The notes under the pieces were generated by a model that worked only from the letters and a program-made list of their open reading frames with translations, was not told the DNA's origin and did not search any database. 64,000 nt of DNA, from assembly GCF_037975245.1 (NCBI RefSeq), contig NC_092575.1:5387501-5451500 (forward strand), read 5' to 3'. Position 1 is the first letter of the stretch. Every line of letters starts with the position of its first letter. Source of the stretch: Apostichopus japonicus. Lineage: Eukaryota; Echinodermata; Holothuroidea; Aspidochirotida; Stichopodidae. Shown here piece by piece: positions 13,201 through 22,979 of the stretch. Both the position numbers and the translations under genes were made by a program.

Positions 13201-15245
13201 TTGTTTATACAACTTTTGCTTGTAATCATAAATATCAGCTATATACAACATTTTTGGCTTCTAAATTCCATTATGGGTATATTGCTATGATTAACAAGAT
13301 ACATTATTCTCTTTCAAGCGATACAACAGTCAATACAAACAGACAAGTATAATGTCACTTAGAATATCTGAATATTATCAATAAAATATTGCTCTGTAAC
13401 AGTTTCTCAGTGACTAACTGTCACTCAGCTAATCATGAACATGACACGATACCAAAGTTCATGATAAGATCCGTTATTTTGACTTCCAGTTTAATGATCA
13501 TCTTTTTCTAACTTTGTTCACCTTTTCCTCTACTTTCATCTGGTTCTGGGTTTGATGTAACCTCTCCCACCAATCTGTCCTCCAAACTCTGGGATGATTT
13601 ACTGAGAGGAGTTGCTTTTGATGAATGAGGATCTGGAGTTTCAAATGTTGATGGCGTCGCCGCTTCAGAGCCTATGAAGAACAATTAGCATAATCACATC
13701 AGTTCCCAAATGTAGTGTTTTCTGTTTTATGAAAGTAGACTCACATTTAATCAAGTCACATTGGTTTATGTTGACAACTTGAATTAAAAACTTCAACATT
13801 CAAAAGTTTGTAGGAAAAGAAAATTCAAATACAGTACAAATCATATTTCATCACCATCAGCAGGGAAAGAGTCAGGACCTTTGAGTTTGGCAGACAAAAA
13901 ACAGACATACAGCTCAGTCTTTGGAAATCTAACACTAAATTAAATTAAATATAACATGTAATTTATCAAACTTACGCTGTCCAGGAGTGGCCATGCTTGA
14001 TTGAGGAGTCCCAGCAGCTGCAAACTTGAAGGCCAGCTCTCGCATTTTGACCAAATCATTTCGTTGCTTGGCCTCGAGGTATTCCTTCTGTACTTTCAGT
14101 TTCGGTAAGTCGGGAAAGAAATCTCGCTGGATTATTTTCTCTAAATCCTTCCAAGAGATGAGAAAAGATTTTTCATGTTAGAATTTTTACAAGAGACTAG
14201 GTGCAAGCTTTTAAAGTTGTTCCATACTTAAAACCAAAATTTGTTTCTGCAAAGTAAGTTAAGACTAATCCCTCGTCTACAAACTCCAACAAGCATTTTA
14301 CTACTGACAACAAAGCATTTGCTCTCACAGAGACATGTTATGTTCTCATTTTACAATCAACTTTTTCAAATTTTTAAATACCACTTGAAAGATCAAAATT
14401 TTGACAAAAAGTACTTGTAGGACTTTTAGCATGCTACTATTTTGTGGCATTACACTACTTTGTTTCCCTCCAGAACTTTTAACATTAGGCATGATGTGTG
14501 TGATTTCCTTCACTTGGTTGCTGGCCTTAGTAACTACTGCCAATTGACATCTTTCACCTCAGACATAAATCAGCCAACCATTGAAAACTTGTACTTGAGA
14601 ACCAGCCATTGAAAACTTGAAAACTTGTACTACCATACACTACGTACTGTAAAATAATAGTCAGTTCTAGTGGACTGTGAATTAACTATTATTCTAAAAT
14701 TAAGTAACATAACCCATATAGGTTATGATTATAGGATAAAAATTTGCTTCTGTAAGTCAATTATAAATTTAAAATAAATACTTCTTAAAATATGACGGAC
14801 AAAAGATATATCTCAAAATGCAATAAATATGTGGATACACTTTTTTGCAAAGTATAGTTTGTTATGTGTATCAAAATTAACCTGCCTGAATGGGTCAGTT
14901 TACTCTCCAGGTCAGGGAATAATTTATTCTTCAAATTTTCTTTAGCAGTTCTGAAAGCTCTTAATGTTGTCTCATATAATACATTCAAATTTCCTTGTGC
15001 AAAACTTGGTACACATCTTAGCACTTGAAAAATAATGTGCTCATTGTTGGATAGCACTGAATACAAATTATTCTCTGAAGGTCACATAAATCTTGGTAAT
15101 TTACACATTAACTGGCAAATCATACCTCGACATAAGTTTCTTCATCTAAGACTTTCTTCGAAGGTTTCTTTTTCCTCACAATAGCAAGCTCTTTGTTTTC
15201 TTTGGCAGCAACGAGCGCTTTCTCTCCAACTTTTGGCAATGCCAT
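6901..15245 (-). CDS. ESS2: ESS2 (DGCR14) splicing factor homolog, 8 coding exons
   Basis: Nuclear protein of the ESS2/DGCR14/Bis1 family, associated with the spliceosome and pre-mRNA splicing. Eight exons join with consistent phases: 15126-15245, 13976-14147, 13522-13671, 12019-12291, 11212-11460, 9794-9897, 8442-8557 and 6901-7234. They total 1518 nt, or 505 aa; the human protein is about 476 aa. Family landmarks in order are VLDEETYVE then the IIQRDFFPDLPKL block (residues about 32-55), TPSTFETP, SEDNASFVEIMEVA and HAWLY, then KIGADGKE, GFGFVATPSPAPGVNESPLMTWGE, RAKKEAALKRV, SPAAQRLV, TPSP, a Thr/Pro-rich RTPGKTPTKTPTRTP stretch, and the C-terminal DNLLDLPKR...ADFF signature. The start is the first ATG of exon 1. 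The first 31 residues are basic (many Lys), compatible with nuclear import. It is divergent from DNTTIP1. The exon-7 donor (GTTTCT) is weak. Confidence 0.93.
8018..8345 (-). mobile_element. tRNA-derived SINE in ESS2 intron 7
   Basis: On the minus strand the head reads gtggtggccaattggctaag (A-box-like), followed by a decayed B-box and a body with ccttgggcaagatgctttat and aaatgggtacctg. The 3' tail is TATAAAGGGC...(ATT)n near 8020-8050. The head, body and microsatellite tail are typical of tRNA-derived SINEs of marine invertebrates. The family name is not known to me. Confidence 0.65.
8442..8557 (-). CDS. ESS2: ESS2 coding exon 7
   Basis: It encodes MPKVPRRDVLVLSLVEKASK and then HRAKKEAALKRVAQSLS, matching the basic helical region of DGCR14. 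The donor reads AAG|GTTTCT, weaker than the others, but the phase (2 nt carried) matches exon 8. Confidence 0.85.
9471..9545. mobile_element. Transposon end fragment in ESS2 intron 6
   Basis: The sequence starting caggggcggaccctggatt resembles the CAGGGGCG ends common to hAT-type elements. Only one end is visible and no target duplication was found. Confidence 0.3.
9794..9897 (-). CDS. ESS2: ESS2 coding exon 6
   Basis: It continues the hallmark with VNESPLMTWGEIESTPFRLD, then a Ser/Pro stretch and GPHFR. The acceptor is CGCGCAG and the donor GTAAGA. It ends in phase 0. Confidence 0.92.
9915..10225. repeat. Direct duplication flanking ESS2 exon 6 intron
   Basis: The block atagattgtgaacatttata ... 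agaaggcgaggctgattt (about 9919-9970) recurs as atagattgtgagtatttata ... agaaggcgaggctgattt (about 10147-10201). The copies are about 228 bp apart in the intron just upstream of ESS2 exon 6. Confidence 0.65.
11212..11460 (-). CDS. ESS2: ESS2 coding exon 5
   Basis: It encodes KHMNTRFEGSPFAVD, a Gln/Ala-rich helix, GKIGADGKE and GFGFVATPSPAPG, the hallmark of the family. Phase 1 in and out; donor GTAAAG. Confidence 0.93.
12019..12291 (-). CDS. ESS2: ESS2 coding exon 4
   Basis: It encodes SLDKYLSKHTSEDNASFVEI, then MEVAQ, HAWLYEA and the TWTYTPKNMLMYVPEG segment, all collinear with human DGCR14. Phase 1 in and out; donor GTGAGT. Confidence 0.93.
13522..13671 (-). CDS. ESS2: ESS2 coding exon 3
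   Basis: It contains ATPSTFETP, matching the TP.TFETP motif of DGCR14, then a Ser/Glu-rich linker. Phase 1 in, phase 1 out; donor GTGAAC. Confidence 0.88.
13976..14147 (-). CDS. ESS2: ESS2 coding exon 2
   Basis: It encodes DLEKIIQRDFFPDLPKLKVQ through MATPGQ, the best conserved N-terminal block of the family. Acceptor AG is at 14149-14148 and donor GTAAG at 13975. It ends in phase 1. Confidence 0.92.
15126..15245 (-). CDS. ESS2: ESS2 coding exon 1
   Basis: ATG at 15245-15243. It encodes MALPKVGEKA through DEETYVE (40 codons). The donor GTATG begins at 15125. It ends in phase 0. Confidence 0.9.
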
Positions 15246-15416
15246 GTTGCAACTGGCTCACGACAATCCTAGTATACAGTAATACAAATCTGTAACTGTT
15301 TTTGGAACAAAGAGAAAAATATGAATCATTTCTTTCATTCTACTGTTCTTTCATATAATATGATTCTTCGCCAGGCAAAAACAAATAAACATATTCATAC
15401 ATATCACTGATTATTT

Positions 15417-15930
15417 AGTTTAGTTCAGTAGAAAATAGGGATCAGGAGGGACATCAAGTCCCCATCAAGGACCCTATAGGAGAGATGAAAAACTGAAGAC
15501 ACACACAATCAGAGCCGATTACAATGCTTAAAGTGCTTGTCTAAAGCATTCTTGAACTTTTAGAGACAAAAGTTATGCCGAATATTAATCCTACTTTGTA
15601 ACTTCTGGAGTTTAAGACAATGACCTCTGGTACAACTACTATTAACAAACATGAAAATGTCAGTGAAGGATGTCAAACCATGTACACAATCTTGAAAACC
15701 TGAATCAAGTCACCAGGTAACCTCCTAAGCTCCAGTGTGGTGAGATTCAGCAGCTTAACTACCCATCATAAGGAACACCCTTTAAGGAACTAATCATCCT
15801 AGCAGCCCTCCTCTGGACCTTCTCGAGTACCTCCTTATCCCTATCAAAATATGGGTTCCACGCCAGCACAGCAAACTCCAGATGAGGCCTAAGCCTAACA
15901 ACTACTAACTAGATGTCCTCTTTCAGAAAA
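15417..15930 (-). mobile_element. CR1/Jockey-like LINE 3' fragment (degenerate)
   Basis: The minus strand translates, with stops and shifts, to RPHLEFAVLAWNPYFDRDKE, then VLEKVQRRAARM and LTTLELRRLPGDLIQVFKI. This is the familiar C-terminal tail of CR1/Jockey-type non-LTR reverse transcriptases. It is a broken relic about 170 bp upstream of the ESS2 start codon, probably in a 5' intron. Confidence 0.75.
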
Positions 15931-16339
15931 CTGAAGTTCCTCTTGATCATTGAAAATTCATCAGTTTTCTTTTAAATAACTTTTTCATGCTGTGTTGCTT
16001 TCTTTCCATCATTGTGATGTAAGTAACTGTTAAACCAATCAACCTCATAAGCTTGTAATTATTAAATATAAGTTTGGCAATAACATTAACAGACTTCATA
16101 TAAATGTAATCTGTGTACCTGTTCCACGAAAGTTTAAGAAGCGATTCGATTCAGTAGAAGGTAAAATATAGTAATAAATCCCCTCACGTTACCACGAAGT
16201 AGGTAGTAAACTTTGACGCAAAATGTTGGTTCCACCACATCAGATGGTGTTTGAAAACGTATTTTCTTTAAGTTATGCCTTAGACGATACGTTGTTGAAC
16301 GTACCAGGATGGTATCTTTGCCTGTTGCCACAGTTGTTG

Positions 16340-16560
16340 CACAGTACTGCGTAGTATATACCGCATTGCGTATTTACCATAGAAATTGAACTAGGAAGAA
16401 TGCTGACACAGTGTGTATCTCCGTTTGTTTAAGCTGTGAATCCTTGAAAAAGTGAGGGCGCTTTGCGTTGTACGGCAAGAAGCCAGATCATTTGTTCGTC
16501 TTCATGCATACATTGTGCCTTTGACTTTGAAACTGAATTTGATTTTAACCCGCTATTTCG
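16340..16560. promoter_or_regulatory. Candidate bidirectional promoter, ESS2 / DNTTIP1
   Basis: This is a relatively CpG-containing patch between a putative ESS2 5' UTR donor on the minus strand (GTACGTTC near 16303) and a good plus-strand donor at 16613. No TATA box is evident. The placement is inference from the head-to-head arrangement and splice signals; no transcription start can be seen directly. Confidence 0.35.
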
Positions 16561-16612
16561 AAAGTGTAGGTGTTACTTTGCACAACAGAGACATACTATG
16601 GCGACCAGAGTG
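16561..16612 (+). other. Candidate 5' non-coding exon on plus strand
   Basis: It ends at a consensus donor (GTG|GTAAGTAC). A short ATG frame (MATRV, 16598-16612) precedes the donor. Spliced to the DNTTIP1 exon at 32016 that frame would close after ten codons (an upstream ORF), so this is proposed as a 5' UTR exon of DNTTIP1. It could instead belong to an unrelated transcript. Confidence 0.3.
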
Positions 16613-16940
16613 GTAAGTACTATACTCCTGTTTTAAGAACCAACTTTGACACACACACAAAATTCCCGCCTCTAATGACTCAAGTAAGTGGAGTGTTTTG
16701 TGCAACTTTTAATGCCTGGAAAGTGTCATTTCAGGTATCTTAAAGGCACATGGCAAACATTTTCTTGCTTTTGTTTTCAGAGCTCCACTCAAATCAATCT
16801 AGGTGGACCACATACACCATAGAATTCCAGGAGTGGGAAGGGCGCATTAAAAGGGACCTCCACCCACGTCGAGTTAACATATTACGCATATACACAAGGA
16901 GGTCCATGTGGTTGTCAAATTTCTATACAAAAACAGCATA

Positions 16941-16941
<1 letters not shown>

Positions 16942-17008
<67 letters not shown>
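16942..17008. repeat. (AT)n microsatellite
   Basis: An uninterrupted TA dinucleotide run of about 66 bp, ending in TTTATATT. Confidence 0.95.
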
Positions 17009-17014
<6 letters not shown>

Positions 17015-17025
17015 TAGGAAAAATC

Positions 17026-17095
17026 AGATATGACTCATTATTGACAAATGAGGAGTACTGTTTTAGACCTTATTTGTCGTTAACGAGTCATATCT
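17026..17095 (+). other. Imperfect 28-bp hairpin with 14-nt loop
   Basis: The left arm 17026-17053 and the reverse complement of the right arm 17068-17095 match at 24 of 28 positions, and one of the mismatches would be a G-U wobble. Size and shape resemble a small pre-miRNA or a palindromic transposon relic. There is no independent evidence of expression. Confidence 0.4.
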
Positions 17096-17099
17096 TCTT

Positions 17100-18060
17100 T
17101 GATATTTTCTTTTGGAGTTTACGTGGATATCTTGAAATTGAAAGTTACTTTATTAGTTTGTGATGGGACACTGTCACATGTGGAACATGTGGGTCACAAA
17201 GGCATGAATGTGACTTAACAATAAAATACTGAATAGCCTACAAAGTAACAAAAAGCTGGTAAATTGAATTACCATCTTTAATACTAAAAACGCCGAAAGA
17301 TAAAAAGCCACTTTAGTAAGCTATCTCATATTACAGTAATATTTAATACATAGAACATAATCATGGATTCGGGGTGAAGTGGGCTGGTGTGGTAATATGA
17401 GAAGCCCCATTCCAAAGTTGCTCACCCTGGCCTAACCATGGTTTGGGCTTAGGGAAGCAATGTGTGTTATATATTTGGCACCTCTAGTTGCCCGGATATG
17501 GCACTCTCTGGCCCTAGAAGGCAGATGGACGTTTGGCTTACTAAATTCACGTTTGATATCAATACTAACCGCTTCATCAGCGATTGGTTGGTTAGATTTT
17601 TCGGTATACTGGCTACCCACGGGACTTGTTCCACGGCGACCGCACCGGTCTAGTTTTACATCACTGTATGTATGTGCTGTACTGTAGAGCTGTGCCAAAT
17701 TTCTCAACTGTTAAAGCCAAGATATGTTGCTCTCCATGGGCGGCGATCCTGGGGGGGATGGGGGGGATATATCCCCCCCATGAAAATGGGTGGAGGGGAT
17801 GTAATACACCATATCCCCCCCACCAAATGCCAGGGATAAGAATATTTTCATGCCTACATTTATGCATCATCGTGAATGTACGGCTCTTTTTAGCTTCATT
17901 TTTCGCCTACCATAAACGCAGTGCGATCTTTTCAAATAAAGCGTCTTTATAAAGCAAGAATAGTTGACTGTAGGCTTCATTGGCCCTATAACAACAAAAT
18001 GTATTATTGCGCCCACCGTCCCACGGTATTGATGTAGTACATATATGCACCCTCATATAG
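17100..18060. other. Non-coding interval with GC-rich and G-run transposon debris
   Basis: No supported gene. The stretch 17430-17710 is GC-richer than its surroundings and open on both strands (91 aa minus, 75 aa plus), but neither frame resembles a known protein. The stretch 17739-17830 has G-runs and C-runs in opposite halves (ggcggcgatcctggggggg ... ccccccaccaaatgcc), the look of a short palindromic transposon fragment. Confidence 0.4.
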
Positions 18061-18150
18061 TATTCATATCATCGAGGTAAATGAATCTGTAGGATTCATG
18101 TCAATTGGGCGCGCGTACCATGCATGGAGGGTCATGTGATGTGTTCCAGG
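18061..18150 (+). repeat. Inverted repeat, left arm part A
   Basis: It matches, in reverse complement, about 19531-19630: gcgcgtaccatgcatggagg and gtcatgtgatgtgttccagg are shared nearly base for base. The left arm is split from part B (18630-18720) by about 480 bp of unrelated sequence. Confidence 0.75.
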
Positions 18151-18629
18151 ATGGTACCAAACTGATATTTCTCTGTAGCAGTTCGAAAATAGTGTTAGTG
18201 ACTTCGTGAAAGATTTGCACCAAGACGGATCGAACATGGGAAGTAACGGCGTAAGAAGGTACTGGTACTTCAGGCCTTCGAAATAGTGCTAATATGCTAA
18301 CGTTAGACATGCTGGCACAGAACAAGTACAGATCCTCTCTTTATTTCTATGGTACAGATACATTGGGCTTGCAGCGGGAAATGTCGATGTCTGAATTGTA
18401 TTTCAAGGGTGAGCGTTTGGTGCTGTGGGGAAAAGTTTAGTTCAGTGCAACCACGGAATTCTCCAAGGAACAGAGCCTAATGCTGCTCAGCCGGAATATA
18501 GCTATCACGTTAGGCTACAGGCACGGTTATTGCTAGGTAACGGGTGTCGTCTGCTGCTCTAAGCACGCATACACATTTACGTACTAGTTGGGTGAAATCA
18601 TCATGCGTAATGGGGAGAGTAAAATATTA

Positions 18630-18720
18630 GTACCGCCCGCGTATTTTTTTTCCTAGGAGGGTTAGGGGCAATTATCATATGTAGGCGTATCCAGACCCTC
18701 GCGCATGCGTGTTACTCGTA
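18630..18720 (+). repeat. Inverted repeat, left arm part B
   Basis: It shares, in reverse complement with 19441-19530, the run of Ts before cctagg, ggttaggggcaattatcata and ctcgcgcatgcgtgttactc. It continues part A as one unit when compared with the uninterrupted right arm. Confidence 0.75.
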
Positions 18721-19440
18721 AAAAGTTTATAGCTAGTAGTAGCACATACAGTGTGTGCGACGCGATTCACGTTTTGCACACATGTATACGTATATGCGTT
18801 CGTGCAACATTGGAGATCTGTTCGACTGACAATCCTTGCGCCAATCTTCAGCTGGAATCTTGCCCTAGATTAGAGGTAAAGTTACTCGATACAATTGCAT
18901 ATAAAAAAGGAATCATCTCACCCAGATTTTAGACACAATGTACGGATATCATCTGTCGTCATCAATGTGTGCGACGGACATTAATTTAATGGTTTGGTTA
19001 ATGCAGGGAGTTGTTATGGAACCATTACAACTCCTGGTTTTAATCTGCTAGCCTACATTACATGTATTTCTAGCTTCGCGGTAAACATTAATGTTACGGT
19101 AAACTTTAAAATTCTGTACATGATACTAATATAGTAGGCCTACATACAAACTAAAGCCTGCTTTATGAACTATCAGTCATTCGGTACTTTATCTGCTTTG
19201 CAACATTTTTTAATTTTACAAGTGAAAAATAATTATGTGATGATATTGAGGGTGACGATTTGATCGCTTTTTAATTTGTATTTCTTTAACCCGCATCCCA
19301 TCACTTATTTTCCTCAATTCTCACTTGGTAGTCCTTGGCTGTACAGCGGAGATCTATTGCTTTGTACAGCGTACATACTGCCCACGTACACCCGGGCCCC
19401 CACACGTGTATTACAGCGATCGATGAGTAACGCGTGTCTA

Positions 19441-19630
19441 TGAGTAACACGCATGCGCGAGGGTTTGGATACACCCATATATATGATAATTACCCCTAAC
19501 CCCCCTAGGAAAAAAAATTACGCGTACCGCCCTGGAACACATCACATGACCCTCTATGCATGGTACGCGCGTATTTACTGTGTGATAGTTTCTCCAGATT
19601 CATTTACAGGTACCTCGATGATTCATATAG
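19441..19630 (-). repeat. Inverted repeat, right arm (uninterrupted)
   Basis: This is a 190-bp arm, complementary to 18061-18150 plus 18630-18720. The enclosed 720 bp has no coding frame that I recognise. A foldback-like or MITE origin is likely. Confidence 0.75.
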
Positions 19631-19980
19631 GCCCTATAGTAGGCCTACACACGTACATATTCCTTCGAACAGCTGAGAATCTCATGTTACCAGGGTAATG
19701 CTTAATACACGTTTCACCTGGATGCCCTAGCAATCGGTACCTAGGAATGTAACTATGTGTAATTGTGTATTGCATGTATATAGGCCTATAATAGCCTGCA
19801 TAAAGCCATTTTCTTCATCGAATAATATAAAAGAGATCTCGAACATTCTAACATAGCGCCTGAAACAAGATTGATTTGGGCAATTTTCCCAAAATAACAC
19901 CCGAAATTAAAAAAAAGTATTTTGGATCCTGATTATGAGATATTTCGGATATGATATCATTATTTTAAAGTTGGGTATAT

Positions 19981-20110
19981 GCCGCTTGGAACCCTCGGTA
20001 AGTGCCGTTTCCGGCCATCTAGAGGGTTTGTAAATCCCAAAATTTTCTTGTACGCTTCGCGCCAACTCATGGTGGCGCTACGCTTAGATAGTCAACAAAG
20101 TCATATCCCC
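19981..20110 (-). mobile_element. Dispersed repeat copy (same family as 23395-23510)
   Basis: The reverse complement of this interval aligns closely with 23395-23510. The shared phrases are gcgccaccat, gttggcgcg.agcgtacaag and agatggccggaaacggc. The two copies are inverted and 3.3 kb apart. Confidence 0.7.
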
Positions 20111-20374
20111 CCCACTCGGAAATACGGATCGTCGCCCATGTTGCTCTCATGTTTGGGCAGCCAGCAAACATCACATCATTTCAAATTCGTGTCGTCGTTT
20201 ATCGTCGCTGTTTCTCTTCTCAATGCTGGGATTGTTTCTATGGATACCATCTTCAATAGCGCTCTTTACTTCCAGCATGTGCGATTTCAGTTTATCTGTT
20301 TCTTTCATTTCTTTGTTGTTGAGCGTATCGACAACCACAAGATCGACGGTGAACATGGCACGCGACATCATAAG

Positions 20375-20960
20375 CATTAATCAATCAATCAGAAATATTT
20401 ATATAGCGCCAATATCAACAAATGTGGTTCAAATGCGCTATGAGACATAGTTCTATATATGATATGAACTGGTATACGCTTGTTCAATCAGGTTATTTTT
20501 TTGCAGTCACCTTGAAAACATCGATAGTCTGAGCGTTTTTCATACGGTTTGGACGACTCTTGTTCTAATCTTGTTCTACTCTTTCGGAAGGAAAGCAGAA
20601 AAAGAACGATCAGCAAACGTCACACTGTGAGTTCGGGGTACAATGAAATTTGATGAAGAGGTAGAGAATCTAAGCTGTCTGCGTGAAGGTTGTAGCAGCC
20701 CCAGTAAGTCCGAGATAAAGGTCTGCGACTGCTAATGGTGTAAGCTTTGTACATTATAACAAGTACTTTGAATTTGATACTCTGTGGTACAGGAAGCCAA
20801 TGAAGAGCAATGAGTTATTTTATGACAGTCATACTCCTTGCGTTTGACAATTATGCGAGCGGAGGTGCGTTGAACATTTTGAATTTTGCTGATTACTGAT
20901 TTTTTTATACCAATCAAGACGCGCTGTTGCAATAGTCCAACCTGGGGGTGACTATAGAGT
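20375..20960 (-). mobile_element. L2/CR1-like LINE 3' end, minus strand
   Basis: The minus strand reads (with frameshifts) DYCNSAS-like residues, then LIGIKKSVISKIQNVQRTSA, RIIVKRKEYD and a decayed 'WLPV...IKFKVL' block, and later RTHSVTFADRSFSAFLP. These are hallmarks of the C-terminal region of L2/CR1 reverse-transcriptase proteins. The 3' tail gcgctatataaatatttctg with TGATTGATTGATT lies at about 20375-20412. It is degenerate and not functional. Confidence 0.75.
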
Positions 20961-21067
20961 GTGCACAGCTAGCTTGGCTGCCTCAATCATATGCATTTTG
21001 CGTGCTCGACTGATGTTAGTGAGTGCTGGTTTGCAGATCATCTGATATTCAGGACCTAAGCACTCAT

Positions 21068-21960
21068 TGTCATACCATTTGCTGATGACACAAACGTTTT
21101 TGTCCACGACAAAAACTGTACCAATATCGTGCTTAAAGCACAATCAACGTTAAGCAGTCTCAAAAAATGGTTTGATGCCAACAGACTTACCTTGCATCTT
21201 GGGAAAACTAACTTTACTATTTTTCATGCCAAAGATAATGTTTCTCATTCGTGTCCAGAGCATTTTGTATTGAATAATACTAATATTTGTAAAACAGATT
21301 GCGTCAAATATCTTGGCCTTATGATTGATGATAAATTGTCATTCAAGCAACATATTGATGACCTTTGTAATAGTCTTGTTAAGTTTAATGGCATTTTCTA
21401 TCGCCTCAGGGATTCGCTCACTCCCTCTGTAGCTATTCAGCTTTACTATTCACTGGTTTGTTCTAAGATTTCTTACGGTGCTGAAATTTATGGCATGGCT
21501 AAAGCTACCATACTTAAGCCTTTACAAATCCTCCAAAATAGAATGTTAAAAACCATTACTTTTAAACATCGACGTAGTGCTACCAGTACTTTGCACAAAG
21601 ACCTTGGTATTCTTAAGGTCAGCGACATTCATGTTCTCAAGATGTATATTCTTTTATTTATAAGTATGTCAACAATATTCTCCCCCGTGTCTTTAGTGAT
21701 ATTGTTAATCCCTGTAATTCCGCGTATATTCGTAACAGTACGTGGAATAATACCCATTTTTCTGTTAGCAGACATCACTCGAAACACGGTAAATAACTCT
21801 TAAACAACTACTGCTATAAAACCTGGAAAGTGCTTCCAAAAGATATAAAAACTGTTAAATCGATCTTATGTAACGTTTAAGCGATTTACTTTTAAACTTA
21901 AAGCCCACCTAAAAAACTACGGTGACTGAATATTGATTATCTCATGTTTATTTATCTCTA
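21068..21960 (+). pseudogene. Non-LTR retrotransposon reverse transcriptase fragment
   Basis: It encodes the C-terminal half of a LINE reverse transcriptase. It opens with the catalytic FADD motif (FADDTNVFVHDK, about 21079-21115), then STLSSLKKWFDANRLTLHLG, KTNF, VKYLGLMIDDKLSFKQHID, and the post-RT region with LYYSLVCSKISYG and LQILQNRMLKTI. The frame is open for 224 aa (21129-21803) and then breaks; the upstream RT palm, endonuclease and ORF1 are missing. It lies opposite to, and apparently inserted into, a minus-strand LINE (20375-20960). The family resembles CR1/L2-type or RTE-like clades; the clade cannot be fixed by eye. Confidence 0.85.
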
Positions 21961-22094
21961 CTCTTAATTGTTACCTTCTTTCTTTGTTTTTTGTTATTTT
22001 TGGTCGCTAGCTCGATAAACTACTATTGTTTTTCTAGTGTCCTGTTTATACTATACAACTTTGTTCTATTGTTCTTATGTATCGACTTAATAGA

Positions 22095-22235
22095 AAAAAT
22101 GAAATGAAAACCAGAGTCGAACATAACCCCCAGGTTTCTCACATGGTGTATTTGGACAGGTACATGCACACCGGCAACAGTCACTGAGCGTAGATTGAAG
22201 TTAGCTATAGTTGAGCTCTAAATTAATCGAAACAC
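22095..22235 (-). mobile_element. LINE-related fragment, distal part of nested element
   Basis: The sequence aaccagagtcgaacataacc onward resembles the non-coding strand of LINE reverse-transcriptase copies, similar in texture to 20940-21060. It may be the other side of the element interrupted by 21068-21960. Confidence 0.35.
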
Positions 22236-22979
22236 CATAACCTCAGTTGCAATGAGTTTCAGAAAGCATTTAGACATCCCTTATTTGGGATGTTGGACAC
22301 AATCATATACTCTTCAAGTTTTGAAACCGCCTCCTTTACGCCCTTCTTAGATGTTGGACAAACAGAGACATACATTTGCGAAGGCGGCTGCAGCACATTC
22401 AAAAATAAACTCGCCTGGGGGAAGAAAGAAAGAACAAACAAGCAAACATATTGATCACTATCATAAATTGTTTGAAAATATTTTACACTCCGAAATGTAT
22501 GGAATTGGACAATTTGAATAAGCTTAATACAAAGTCATGCAGAGACGAACCTAGCGCACATGCATCGATCCTTCACGCACGCACACACGCATGCGCACAC
22601 ACATACGCTTTCATTAGTATTTCTACACGTATGTTTTATGTCACCCTATAACCAGACGTCCAGCAAAAGGCGAAACAGTCCGGCAATTTATCGCATTGTC
22701 CTCCATCCGAAAAAGGAAAGAATCTGAAGCAATACTAATGTCCATAGGTTCGATAGTTATGGAGCCTAGTTCGCAGGGCTACATATTTGTACGTGTTTAC
22801 TGTATGTCTACTGGCATGCGTTAATTAATGTGGATTCAGACCTATCACCGTCACATAAGACCAACGGCATTACAGGTGTAATGATCTTTTCCAGCCTCAT
22901 TCAAATTGAGTATATTGAAAATAGGTTGTATATTATTATGTACAAGTATTAACATCGTGAAATATATGTTAGCTGCATG
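22236..22979. other. No gene seen
   Basis: No coding signal. A short CA/CG-rich patch (cacgcacgcacacacgcatgc, about 22574-22610) is the only notable feature. Confidence 0.5.

Noticed and set aside
16598-16612. ATG of the 16.6-kb exon as DNTTIP1 start codon
   Set aside because: Splicing MATRV to the exon at 32016 runs into a stop after a few codons, so at most it is an upstream ORF.
17432-17707. 91-aa minus-strand frame (…CHIRATRGAKYITHIASLSPN…)
   Set aside because: GC-rich patch with overlapping frames on both strands and no recognisable family; probably repeat-derived.
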